DNA of 19,514 bases from Clostridiaceae bacterium. Lineage in GTDB: Bacteria; Bacillota; Clostridia; Oscillospirales; Acutalibacteraceae. The notes under the pieces were generated by a model. It saw only the letters and a list, made by a program, of their open reading frames with translations. It was not told the origin of the DNA and did not search any database. Positions 14,090-19,514 of this stretch are shown piece after piece. The number at the start of each line of letters is the position of its first letter. Position 1 is the stretch's first letter. The stretch is taken from positions 1-19,514 of the forward strand of contig JAEDGK010000029.1 of assembly GCA_016297555.1 (NCBI GenBank). The letters are read 5' to 3'. The translations under genes were made by a program, and so were the position numbers.

Positions 14090-14116
14090 AAAAGGGAAGC
14101 TTTTTACAGCTTCCCT
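14090..14116 (-). terminator. Leader terminator (attenuator) upstream of metQ
   Basis: On the minus strand AGGGAAGCT (14116-14108), loop GTAAAA, AGCTTCCCT (14101-14093), then T residues to 14090. The 9-bp stem lies between the Met/Cys leader peptide and metQ in the same transcription unit. The T-tract is only four long, fitting a regulated rather than absolute stop. Its 5' arm can pair instead with 14166-14159. Confidence 0.78.
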
Positions 14117-14156
14117 GAAATCAACGAAAAACAACTGCCCGAGGGCACATTCATTA

Positions 14157-14252
14157 TTAGGAAAGCGCTTTTGAAAAATTGGCACAGCAAAGCATGCACA
14201 TGCGAAACATGCACATTGAGGTGTGAGTTCTTGCTGCGACAAAACCTTTCAT
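14157..14252 (-). CDS. Methionine/cysteine-rich leader peptide (31 aa) of the met operon
   Basis: A 31-codon frame on the minus strand starting 30 nt downstream of a perfect-consensus promoter, with AAAGGAG (14266-14260) 7 nt before its ATG. The peptide starts MKGFVAARTHTS and then contains MCMFRMCMLCC at residues 13-23 (codons 14216-14184): four methionines and four cysteines in eleven positions. It ends ...NFSKALS followed by TAA. The last codons hold GCUUUCCU (14166-14159), which is complementary over 8 bp (one G-U) to AGGGAAGC, the 5' arm of the terminator that follows. A ribosome stalled on the Met/Cys run would leave this element free to prevent the terminator; one reaching the stop codon would cover it. 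No S-box or T-box motif is visible in the leader. The function as an attenuator is inference, but all parts are in place. Confidence 0.78.
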   Translation of the reverse strand: MKGFVAARTHTSMCMFRMCMLCCANFSKALS

Positions 14253-14281
14253 TGCGGCTCTCCTTTGCGTTTGATGTGGGT

Positions 14282-14310
14282 ATTATAGCACCTTAATTTC
14301 AATATGTCAA
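14282..14310 (-). promoter_or_regulatory. Consensus sigma-A promoter of the met operon
   Basis: On the minus strand TTGACA (14310-14305), 17 nt, TATAAT (14287-14282): perfect at both boxes. Transcription should start near 14275, giving a leader of about 330 nt before metQ. Such a strong promoter implies that control is exerted after initiation, as in attenuation. Confidence 0.93.
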
Positions 14311-14460
14311 TCAAAAAAACAAAATTCATTCAAAAGCGGCTTATTCCGCCGATTTGTAGATACCTTCCTCATACCAGATTCGGTTCATCAGTTCATATCT
14401 TTCAAGCGGAAGCCCCGTGTTTTCCGATTTTTTATCGAAAATATGTTATTTTCAAAAATA

Positions 14461-14495
14461 AAAGCAAGGAAAGGCAAAAGCTTTTTCCCTGCTTT
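14461..14495 (-). terminator. Probable terminator of the 83-aa membrane protein gene
   Basis: On the minus strand AAAGCAGGGAAA (14495-14484) pairs with TTTCCTTGCTTT (14472-14461), 12 bp with one G-U pair, followed by TATTTTTG. It lies 37 nt past the stop codon. The bases between here and the met promoter (14311-14454) are AT-rich and hold nothing recognisable. Confidence 0.7.
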
Positions 14496-14532
14496 CTGAC
14501 TTCTTGAAATTCAATAAGCATTGTGATATAAT

Positions 14533-14784
14533 TCAGTTATCGGGGTTGCCTCTGCGCCTCGATGAATACTCAATGCCCAGAGAACCCGCACACACGGCAA
14601 CGCCGAGCGGTCTGACGCTTGCAAGCAGCTTTTCGCTGATATCCATAGCGCCGTAATAATCAAAGAGCCGCCCTGCCCCTAAGTAAAGAAAAACCGACGC
14701 CGCAAGCACGGCGGCAATAAGCGCTCCGCCTGTTATCAGCGTTCTCCTTGCGCCGCGGTTAATCTCTTTTAACAGCTTTTTCAT
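14533..14784 (-). CDS. Small membrane protein of unknown function (83 aa)
   Basis: An 83-aa basic membrane protein that I do not recognise. A positively charged start (MKKLLKEINRGARRT) leads into a hydrophobic helix (about 16-37), then a soluble stretch with DYYGAMDISEKLLASVR, a second weakly hydrophobic segment (about 59-70) and a charged tail ending SSRRRGNPDN. By the positive-inside rule both ends would be cytoplasmic. It has GGAGG 5 nt upstream of ATG, its own promoter and its own terminator, so it is an independent unit. It is divergent from the sugar epimerase gene; nothing links the two in function. Confidence 0.72.
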   Translation of the reverse strand: MKKLLKEINRGARRTLITGGALIAAVLAASVFLYLGAGRLFDYYGAMDISEKLLASVRPLGVAVCAGSLGIEYSSRRRGNPDN

Positions 14785-14813
14785 TCGGAACCTCCTGTGT
14801 TTTTCTGATTTAA

Positions 14814-14842
14814 ATTATACATCAAAGCCTTTGGGTATTCAA
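14814..14842 (-). promoter_or_regulatory. Sigma-A promoter of the 83-aa membrane protein gene
   Basis: On the minus strand TTGAAT (14842-14837), 17 nt, TATAAT (14819-14814), 30 bp before the start codon. No equally clear promoter is visible for the divergent plus-strand gene at 14876. Confidence 0.82.
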
Positions 14843-14875
14843 ACATTAAATATTACCAATTAAGGACTGAACGCA

Positions 14876-15649
14876 ATGTCATTCGGAGTTTCTACCGCCT
14901 GCCTTTATCCTCAGAATACGGAAGACGCCCTTGAAGAGCTCGGAAAGCTCGGAGTTAAAACCTGCGAGATTTTTTTGAATTCTCCGAGCGAAACCTCGCC
15001 CGAATTTGCAAGAATCCTCAGGGAAATTGCCGAAAAATACGGTATGCATATCGTTTCGGTTCACCCGTTTTCTTCGTTTTCAGAAACATATATGCTTTTC
15101 GGCGAATACAAAAGGCGATATCTTGACGCTCTTGATTTCTATAAAAGGTGCTTTGATTTCACGGCCTCTCTCGGAGCGGGCATATCCGTTATCCACGGCT
15201 CATTGCTGCCCGGCAAAATCACGGGTCTTGAATATATCGAGCGTTTTTCCGAGCTTGTCAAAGCAGGCAAGGAATTCGGCGTTACGGTATGCCAGGAAAA
15301 TGTTAACCGCCATTACAGCGAAAATCCCGTATTCCTGCGTATGATGAGAAAATCAATGGGCAGTGACTTCAAAATGGTTTTTGATGTTAAACAGGCTGTA
15401 CGCGCAGGCTTTTCGCCGATTGAATTTGCCAATGAGTTCAAAGACAGCATTATTCATATTCATCTGAGCGACCATGACCGAAAATGCGACTGCCTGCCCC
15501 CCTCCAAGGGCTGCTTTGATTTTAAAAAGCTGATTGAGGTTATGGACTCGGCGGATTACCGCGGAAATTACATCATTGAGCTTTACCGCTCCAATTTCAA
15601 AGAGCCGTCCGAGCTTGCGGACGCTCTGAACTATATGCAAAATTTATAA
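14876..15649 (+). CDS. Sugar-phosphate isomerase/epimerase-type TIM-barrel protein
   Basis: A 257-aa cytoplasmic protein of the xylose-isomerase-like / AP-endonuclease-2 TIM-barrel family (sugar phosphate isomerase/epimerase, YcjR/IolE-like). Candidate divalent-metal ligands of the family are visible: E141 in CQENVN, D170 in MVFDVKQA, H196 in IHIHLSDH and E235 in YIIELYRS. N-terminal FGVSTACLYP and VSVHPFSS (61-68) also fit. Relatives act on keto-sugars, inositols and related compounds; DNA-repair members have more metal ligands than seen here. C204, C206 and C213 lie in an unusual loop (KCDCLPPSKGC) after the metal strand. AAGGA precedes the ATG by 9 nt. No sugar transporter or kinase is adjacent, so the substrate is open. 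No clear terminator follows. Confidence 0.82.
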   Translation: MSFGVSTACLYPQNTEDALEELGKLGVKTCEIFLNSPSETSPEFARILREIAEKYGMHIVSVHPFSSFSETYMLFGEYKRRYLDALDFYKRCFDFTASLGAGISVIHGSLLPGKITGLEYIERFSELVKAGKEFGVTVCQENVNRHYSENPVFLRMMRKSMGSDFKMVFDVKQAVRAGFSPIEFANEFKDSIIHIHLSDHDRKCDCLPPSKGCFDFKKLIEVMDSADYRGNYIIELYRSNFKEPSELADALNYMQNL

Positions 15650-15656
15650 AATACTC

Positions 15657-15684
15657 TTGAAAAATTAAAATGATATGATATACT
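15657..15684 (+). promoter_or_regulatory. Probable promoter of nrdR
   Basis: TTGAAA (15657-15662), a 16-nt spacer and TATACT (15679-15684) sit between the epimerase gene and nrdR. Downstream to 15720 the leader is almost pure A/T. I could not identify a clean NrdR box. Confidence 0.65.
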
Positions 15685-15743
15685 TAAATTGTTATATTAG
15701 TATATAAATAAAAATACCTAATTTTAAGGAGTGCTGAAAGCCT

Positions 15744-16199
15744 ATGAAATGTCCGTTTTGCGGCTGCGAAGAAAGCAAGGTTATTGATTCAAGGCCTACC
15801 GACGAGGGCGAGCGCATACGCCGCCGCAGAGAATGCACAGGCTGTCAAAAGCGTTTTACCACATATGAAGTAATCGAAAGCGTTCCTGTCATTGTTGTTA
15901 AAAAGGATAAATCCAGAGAGGTTTTCGACAGAAACAAGCTTTTCAACGGTATGCTCAGAGCGTGTGAAAAACGCCCTGTTTCGCTTGAAAAAATTGAAAC
16001 AGCAGTTAACGAAATCGAAGCCGCGCTCCAAAATTCGCTTGACCGCGAGGTAACCTCCGTTCACATCGGAGAGCTTGCCATGGATAAGCTCAAGGACCTT
16101 GACGAGGTCGCCTATGTCCGCTTTGCCTCGGTTTACCGCCAGTTTAAGGATATCAACACCTTTATGGACGAGCTTGCAAAGCTGCTCAGCGAAAAATAA
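15744..16199 (+). CDS. nrdR: Transcriptional repressor NrdR
   Basis: A 151-aa repressor of ribonucleotide reductase genes, of usual length. An N-terminal zinc ribbon (MKCPFCG..., ligands C3, C6, C31, C34) with the basic stretch ERIRRRREC binds DNA, and an ATP-cone (about 46-136, beginning VPVIVVKKDKSREVFDRNKL) senses ATP/dATP. KRFTTYE (36-42), DEVAYVRFASVYRQFKDI are family hallmarks. No ribonucleotide reductase gene is in the window, so it acts in trans. AAGGAG is 12 nt before ATG, rather distant. A terminator follows, then a lipoprotein gene without its own visible promoter. Confidence 0.97.
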   Translation: MKCPFCGCEESKVIDSRPTDEGERIRRRRECTGCQKRFTTYEVIESVPVIVVKKDKSREVFDRNKLFNGMLRACEKRPVSLEKIETAVNEIEAALQNSLDREVTSVHIGELAMDKLKDLDEVAYVRFASVYRQFKDINTFMDELAKLLSEK

Positions 16200-16210
16200 T
16201 ATAAAAAGCA

Positions 16211-16246
16211 GGAGCATTCCCCGCAATCGCGGAATGCTCCTTTTTT
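16211..16246 (+). terminator. Intrinsic terminator after nrdR
   Basis: GGAGCATTCC (16211-16220) pairs with GGAATGCTCC (16231-16240), with an inner GC/GC pair and a CC bulge, followed by six T residues. The ribosome binding site of the next gene starts only 3 nt past the T-run, so the lipoprotein gene must rely on read-through or a hidden promoter. Confidence 0.9.
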
Positions 16247-16262
16247 ACGGGAGTTAATGCTG

Positions 16263-17120
16263 ATGAAAAAATGTATTTCCCTGTTTATTGCGGCGGTGCT
16301 TTTGCTGCTCTGCTCCTGCTCGGGAAAAGAAACGGAGCAAAAATTCAAAACCGCCGATATGCTCAACATCACAAACACCGATAAAACCTTTATCGGCTGC
16401 CGTGAAAGATATTTCGCGGTTATTTCGGCAATGAAAGCCAAGGTTGACATTCTTGAAAGAGAACACAACAACTCGATAAAGCTTGAAAATGAAAGCAATT
16501 TCTTTCTTGAAAAGGATTATATACTCACCGCCTTTGAGCCTTTCAGCCTTGAGCATTTTGACATAACCGCAGATTTCACCGCAGATATGACAGATGAAGC
16601 GGCAAAATCCGCATATAAGCTCAAAAGCTCGGGCGCGGATATAATTTATGATTCCGACGGTGAAACTCACTTTTCGCTTCGATTTGTGTCAGAAGAAGCG
16701 TCCGAGGAATATCTTGCGGAATATGACGCCGACGCCGACAGCTTCCGGTATTCATTTATAACCGAGGACAGTCAAGGCTCGCATACGGAAGAATATCTTG
16801 AGTTTTCCAAAACTGCCGACGGTGCTTACGTCATTCAGAGCGCAGACTCACGCTGTTATATTAAGTTTGACGGTGACGACAAAATAGTTTCCTTTGTCTG
16901 CGGCGAGCTTCGCAGTGAAAAATTCACCGCCGAGGAAAGCGTTTTCCCCGTGCCCGATGAAACTGTCAACATTTATTGGGTGCTCTCAAAAGGAAAATCA
17001 AGCTTTTCAAATATCCACTCTTATGAAGACGGTATTCTGACCCACGAGGATTGCAGCAGCGGCCCGTGGAAGTCAATTAAAATTGACGCAAAGAATTATG
17101 AATCGGCTTTTTATTCATAA
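16263..17120 (+). CDS. Lipoprotein of unknown function (285 aa)
   Basis: A 285-aa predicted lipoprotein. The signal peptide MKKCISLFIAAVLLLLCSC ends in the lipobox LCSC with C19 as the lipid-modified residue, so it is exported and membrane-tethered. The mature protein is acidic and predicted to be largely beta-stranded from about 95 onward (ITADFTADMTDEAAKSAYK, FSLRFVSEEASEEYL, CYIKFDGDDKIVSFVCG), in the manner of periplasmic or surface lipoproteins with repeated strands, but I recognise no family. ATG at 16263 has GGGAG 9 nt upstream, whereas ATG at 16257 is only 3 nt away, so 16263 is chosen. It lies directly behind the nrdR terminator and ends 6 nt before the next promoter. Confidence 0.8.
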   Translation: MKKCISLFIAAVLLLLCSCSGKETEQKFKTADMLNITNTDKTFIGCRERYFAVISAMKAKVDILEREHNNSIKLENESNFFLEKDYILTAFEPFSLEHFDITADFTADMTDEAAKSAYKLKSSGADIIYDSDGETHFSLRFVSEEASEEYLAEYDADADSFRYSFITEDSQGSHTEEYLEFSKTADGAYVIQSADSRCYIKFDGDDKIVSFVCGELRSEKFTAEESVFPVPDETVNIYWVLSKGKSSFSNIHSYEDGILTHEDCSSGPWKSIKIDAKNYESAFYS

Positions 17121-17126
17121 TGTGTC

Positions 17127-17155
17127 TTGACAAATGAACATAAATACTATATAAT
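17127..17155 (+). promoter_or_regulatory. Perfect consensus sigma-A promoter of the small secreted protein
   Basis: TTGACA (17127-17132), 17 nt, TATAAT (17150-17155): exact consensus at both boxes. The start near 17162 gives a leader of about 20 nt containing AAGGAG. Confidence 0.94.
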
Positions 17156-17182
17156 GTATAAAAAATGAAGGAGTGGTATTAT

Positions 17183-17506
17183 ATGAAGAAATTCATTTCA
17201 GTTTTGCTTGTATTCGCAGCTCTTACCGCTATGCTGTCTGTTTGCGGCTTCGCTGCCGACGCCGATTTTGCAGGCTCCGTTCAGGATGCAGTTGCAGAAG
17301 CTGCCGCCACGGTAAATAACTATGTAGGCGACTTCTTTGTTACGGTTTCAGACCATATCGCGGCTTTTAACGAAACGGCAACCGAAGCTTTCGGCGACAT
17401 AAATTTGAACGGCTTCCTTGCTCAGATTGACGCTTTTATTGAAAGCATCTGCGCCGCAGTTATTGAAGCCATTGCAAAAATCGAGCTTCCCGCAATTCAG
17501 TTTTAA
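17183..17506 (+). CDS. Small secreted alanine-rich protein (107 aa)
   Basis: A 107-aa exported protein. A classical signal peptide (MKKFISVLLVFAALTAMLSVCGFA) is probably cut around residues 24-26. The mature 80 or so residues are acidic, alanine-rich and predicted helical (GSVQDAVAEAAATVNNYVGDF; FLAQIDAFIESICAAVIEAI), with one cysteine (C90). I know no family for it. ATG at 17183 has AAGGAG (17168-17173) 9 nt upstream; the earlier ATG at 17165 overlaps this site and is rejected. An exact consensus promoter, strong binding site and dedicated terminator suggest high constitutive expression. The amphipathic helices could serve membrane or surface association, or a small-protein toxin/bacteriocin-like role; none can be shown. 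Confidence 0.78.
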   Translation: MKKFISVLLVFAALTAMLSVCGFAADADFAGSVQDAVAEAAATVNNYVGDFFVTVSDHIAAFNETATEAFGDINLNGFLAQIDAFIESICAAVIEAIAKIELPAIQF

Positions 17507-17523
17507 AAGAACAAGTACTCTCG

Positions 17524-17557
17524 GCTGCATCGTAGTTTTTCGGTGCAGCTTTATTTT
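17524..17557 (+). terminator. Intrinsic terminator after the secreted protein gene
   Basis: GCTGCATCG (17524-17532) pairs with CGGTGCAGC (17541-17549), 9 bp with one G-U pair, followed by TTTATTTTT. Confidence 0.85.
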
Positions 17558-17582
17558 TATCGTTATGAAAGTCGGTGCATAA

Positions 17583-18080
17583 ATGCAAAGTGAAAACACG
17601 GCGGCTGTCTGCTCTTTTTTGGACGGACTCGGCATAAAATATAATATTTTTTACCACTCCCCTGTGCAGTCTATCGAAGAATGTAAAAAGATAGAGGAAG
17701 TTGTGGGCGGCGAAATCTGCAAAAATCTGCTGCTGACTAATTCCGCGCAGAGCGTTTTTTATCTGCTAATGCTCAAAGGAGATAAAAGATTTGTAACGAG
17801 CGAGGTTTCAAAAAAGCTCGGCTCCTCCCGTCTTTCGTTTGCAAGCGCCGAAGCAATGGAAAAGCTTCTGAACACCCGCCCCGGCTCGCTGAGCATTACA
17901 AGCCTGATTTTCGACAAAGACCGAAAAGTTTCGCTTGCGGCTGACAGCGAGGTTTTCAGCGCCGAATACATCTGCTGCCATCCGAGCGAAAATACCGCAA
18001 CACTCAGAATAAAAACCTCGGATATCGTTGATATCTTTCTCCCCGCCCTCGGTGTAACGGCGGAAATTATTATTATTTAA
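17583..18080 (+). CDS. YbaK/ProX-type aminoacyl-tRNA deacylase (PrdX-like)
   Basis: A 165-aa free-standing tRNA-editing protein of the YbaK/EbsC family, closest in pattern to PrdX/ProXp-ala, which hydrolyses alanine wrongly attached to tRNA-Pro. The expected lysine is K47 in ICKNLLLTN (45-53). FYLLMLKGDKRFVTSEVSKKLG, RLSFASAEAMEKLL, PGSLSITSL and CCHPSENTATLRI follow in the family order; the usual FHP motif is CHP here. Length is that of the stand-alone enzymes. No strong Shine-Dalgarno sequence precedes the ATG and no promoter is evident in the 25 bp after the upstream terminator, so expression is probably low or by read-through. Confidence 0.88.
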   Translation: MQSENTAAVCSFLDGLGIKYNIFYHSPVQSIEECKKIEEVVGGEICKNLLLTNSAQSVFYLLMLKGDKRFVTSEVSKKLGSSRLSFASAEAMEKLLNTRPGSLSITSLIFDKDRKVSLAADSEVFSAEYICCHPSENTATLRIKTSDIVDIFLPALGVTAEIIII

Positions 18081-18109
18081 ACAAAGGGGCTGTCGCAATA
18101 AGATGAAGA

Positions 18110-18165
18110 AGCCGTTTTCTTCCGATGCCCGGCGTATGAGATACGCCAAATCGGAAAAAACGGCT
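18110..18165. repeat. Large imperfect palindrome with inner hairpin
   Basis: Arms 18110-18126 and 18150-18165 pair over 16 bp (AGCCGTTTT, a bulged C, TTCCGAT), enclosing a second perfect hairpin GGCGTA/TACGCC (18131-18147). The preceding bases include GGGGCTGTCGCA (18086-18097), whose inverted partner is not found nearby. No T-tract follows on the plus strand. It may be a remnant of a small mobile element or a structured RNA end. Confidence 0.55.
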
Positions 18166-18202
18166 AAAAAGAAACACAAATAATTTAATCTTAATTCCAA
18201 AC

Positions 18203-18250
18203 AAAAATCAAATGGCTTGTATCGGTTGAATTTCCAATACAAGCCATTTT
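18203..18250. terminator. Terminator between convergent tRNA-deacylase and acyl-CoA synthetase genes
   Basis: AAATGGCTTGTAT (18210-18222) and ATACAAGCCATTT (18237-18249) form a perfect 13-bp stem with a 14-nt loop. Read on the minus strand it is followed by GATTTTTG, suiting the synthetase gene that ends at 18307; on the plus strand it is followed by only one more T, so it is weaker for the deacylase side. Confidence 0.75.
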
Positions 18251-18306
18251 CTGCTATATTCGTTTCTTTTGTTCTTCGCTTAGTGCGGCAGCTCCTTGTA
18301 ATATGT

Positions 18307-19514
18307 TCAGTTTTTCTCCATATACTTTCTGACTATTTTGAGAGTTGTTGTTTTGGGGAACTCATCGTCACGGATTTTTACCTTGCCGATATTCTTGAAC
18401 AGCGGCATTTTGCGGTTAAATTCGTTAACATCGTCCTTAATTCTGCTTCTTGCATCGGGGTAGTCCTCCTCGTCAAGGAAGAACTCGGCAACAATCTGCT
18501 TGTTTTCCTCGTAAACAAGAACCTCTTTTACATAGTCGATGGTTGAGAGCTTGTCCTCAAGCTCCTCGGGGGAAACATTTTTGCCGTTTGAAAGAACAAT
18601 AAGGTTTTTCTTTCTGCCGACCATAAAGAGGAAGCCGTCCTCGTCAATTCTGCCGTAGTCGCCTGTCTTGAACCATTCGCCGTCAAAAGCCTCGGCGGTT
18701 GCTTCGGGCTCGCCGTAATAGCCGACCATAACATTAGTGCCCTTAACATATATCTCGCCTACGCCCTCTTCATCAGGCTCGTGAATTTTAATCTCGCAGC
18801 AGTCAATGGGAACGCCGACGCTGCCGAACTTATATTTATCGGGTCTGTTACAGGTGATTGCGGGTGAGCATTCGGTAATTCCGTAGCCGTTATAAATCTC
18901 AATACCGAAATCGTGCATTCCCTTTTCGTATTTCGGGTCAAGATTTGCGCCGCCGCAGATTATCATTGTCAGGTTTCCGCCGAGATTATCAAGAATCTGC
19001 TTGAAAATCTTGCGCCTCTTATCAATGCCGAGCTTCATCAAGAAATTGCTGATTTTAAGACCCTTTTTGAGGATATCTTCTCTGCCCGTCTTTCTTGCGG
19101 TTTTCCAAATACGGTCATAAATGGTTTCAACAACAAGAGGAACTGCCGAGAAGTTATAGGGCTTATATTTTTTAAGATCGCCCTGAATATCCTTAATTCC
19201 GTCGCAGAGATAGCCCCACTCCGTTACAATGTAGGTTGAAAACAGAGCGCTGACCCATGCATATGTGTGGTTAAGCGGCAAAAATCCGATGGCGTGCCTG
19301 CCCGAAAGAATACGGCAGGAGGACGAACAGTTGCTCGCAATGTTCTTGTGAGTAAGCATAACGCCCTTGCTTTTGCCGGTTGTGCCCGAAGTATAGGCGA
19401 TGCAGGCAAGATCCTCGGGCTTAACCTCGGCGTCCGCAAACGAAGTGTCGCCCGCGTCAAGCGCTGCGGCACCCTCATCAAGGAATTTTTGAAAATCACC
19501 TATGCAGAAATACT
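18307..19514 (-). CDS. AMP-binding acyl-CoA synthetase (FadD-like), partial, N-terminus outside window
   Basis: The C-terminal 401 residues or so of an adenylate-forming enzyme; the frame stays open to the right edge, so the gene is cut and the internal ATG at 19359 is not its start. The ATP-binding motif YTSGTTGKSKGV precedes MLTHKN, followed by NGYGITECSP, WFKTGDYGRIDEDGFLFMVGRKKNLIVLSNGKNVSPEELE (adenylation motifs A7-A8 region) and the C-terminal catalytic lysine in PKTTTLKIVRKY. This is the pattern of long-chain fatty acyl-CoA synthetases, which form an acyl-adenylate and then the CoA thioester. The isolated gene with its own terminator gives no clue to chain length. A fused C-terminal carrier domain is absent, since the protein ends soon after the lysine. 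Confidence 0.93.
   Translation of the reverse strand, partial: YFCIGDFQKFLDEGAAALDAGDTSFADAEVKPEDLACIAYTSGTTGKSKGVMLTHKNIASNCSSSCRILSGRHAIGFLPLNHTYAWVSALFSTYIVTEWGYLCDGIKDIQGDLKKYKPYNFSAVPLVVETIYDRIWKTARKTGREDILKKGLKISNFLMKLGIDKRRKIFKQILDNLGGNLTMIICGGANLDPKYEKGMHDFGIEIYNGYGITECSPAITCNRPDKYKFGSVGVPIDCCEIKIHEPDEEGVGEIYVKGTNVMVGYYGEPEATAEAFDGEWFKTGDYGRIDEDGFLFMVGRKKNLIVLSNGKNVSPEELEDKLSTIDYVKEVLVYEENKQIVAEFFLDEEDYPDARSRIKDDVNEFNRKMPLFKNIGKVKIRDDEFPKTTTLKIVRKYMEKN

Noticed and set aside
14039..14242. 67-aa minus-strand ORF across the met leader
   Set aside because: It is in a different frame from the leader ORF that has the ribosome binding site, starts at a non-ATG codon without such a site, and runs through the terminator hairpin.
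13949..14275. S-box (SAM) riboswitch or T-box in the met leader
   Set aside because: I found no T-box sequence of the AGGGTGG-NACCGCG type and no S-box-like conserved core; the leader instead contains a translated-looking ORF plus terminator.
14304..14507. 67-aa plus-strand ORF between the met promoter and the membrane protein gene
   Set aside because: Its start overlaps the met promoter -35 region, it has no binding site, and it runs through the minus-strand terminator at 14461-14495.

Overview
The window reads as chromosomal DNA of an anaerobic Bacillota/Clostridia bacterium, most like the gut Oscillospirales/Ruminococcaceae type. Supporting signs are sigma-A promoters close to TTGACA-N17-TATAAT, strong AGGAGG-type ribosome binding sites, compact operons closed by intrinsic terminators, two type II lipoprotein signals, a DUF421+DUF4363 pair, NrdR, and an oxygen-sensitive style of metabolism (Fe-S flavoenzyme, aconitase X). 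The taxonomic call is inference from gene content and style; no rRNA or other marker gene is present.

Layout. (1) 41-3458, minus strand: a sugar operon read ROK kinase, SIS-domain sugar-phosphate isomerase, GH2 glycosidase, with a clear promoter at its head and a terminator at its end. (2) 3468-4579, plus: a divergent two-gene membrane operon, DUF421 + DUF4363. (3) 4630-6220, plus: NfeD-like protein + SPFH/band-7 protein, a membrane-microdomain pair ending in a terminator. (4) 6240-6640: about 400 bp of non-coding DNA built of short palindromic modules and direct repeats. (5) 6666-10812, plus: a three-gene catabolic cassette: an Fe-S/FAD Old-Yellow-Enzyme-type enoate reductase and the large and small subunits of an aconitase X dehydratase. 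(6) 10923-11263: a 66-aa orphan gene with its own promoter and a 19-bp terminator stem. (7) 11292-14310, minus: methionine ABC transporter metQ-metN-metI behind a roughly 330-nt leader. (8) 14455-15649: a small membrane protein (minus) and a divergent TIM-barrel sugar epimerase/isomerase (plus). (9) 15657-18080, plus: nrdR, a lipoprotein, a small secreted protein and a YbaK-type tRNA deacylase. (10) 18307 to the right edge, minus: an acyl-CoA synthetase, cut by the window end.

The most notable discovery is in the met leader. A 31-codon open reading frame with its own ribosome binding site (14252 to 14157, minus) carries the run MCMFRMCMLCC, and is followed by an intrinsic terminator (14116-14090) upstream of metQ. 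Its last codons (14166-14159) can pair over 8 bp with the 5' arm of that terminator. This is the full logic of ribosome-mediated transcription attenuation responding to methionine/cysteine supply, in a group where such transporters are usually under S-box or T-box control. The second item of interest is the enoate reductase + aconitase X cassette, which looks like an anaerobic dehydrate-then-reduce pathway of unknown substrate.
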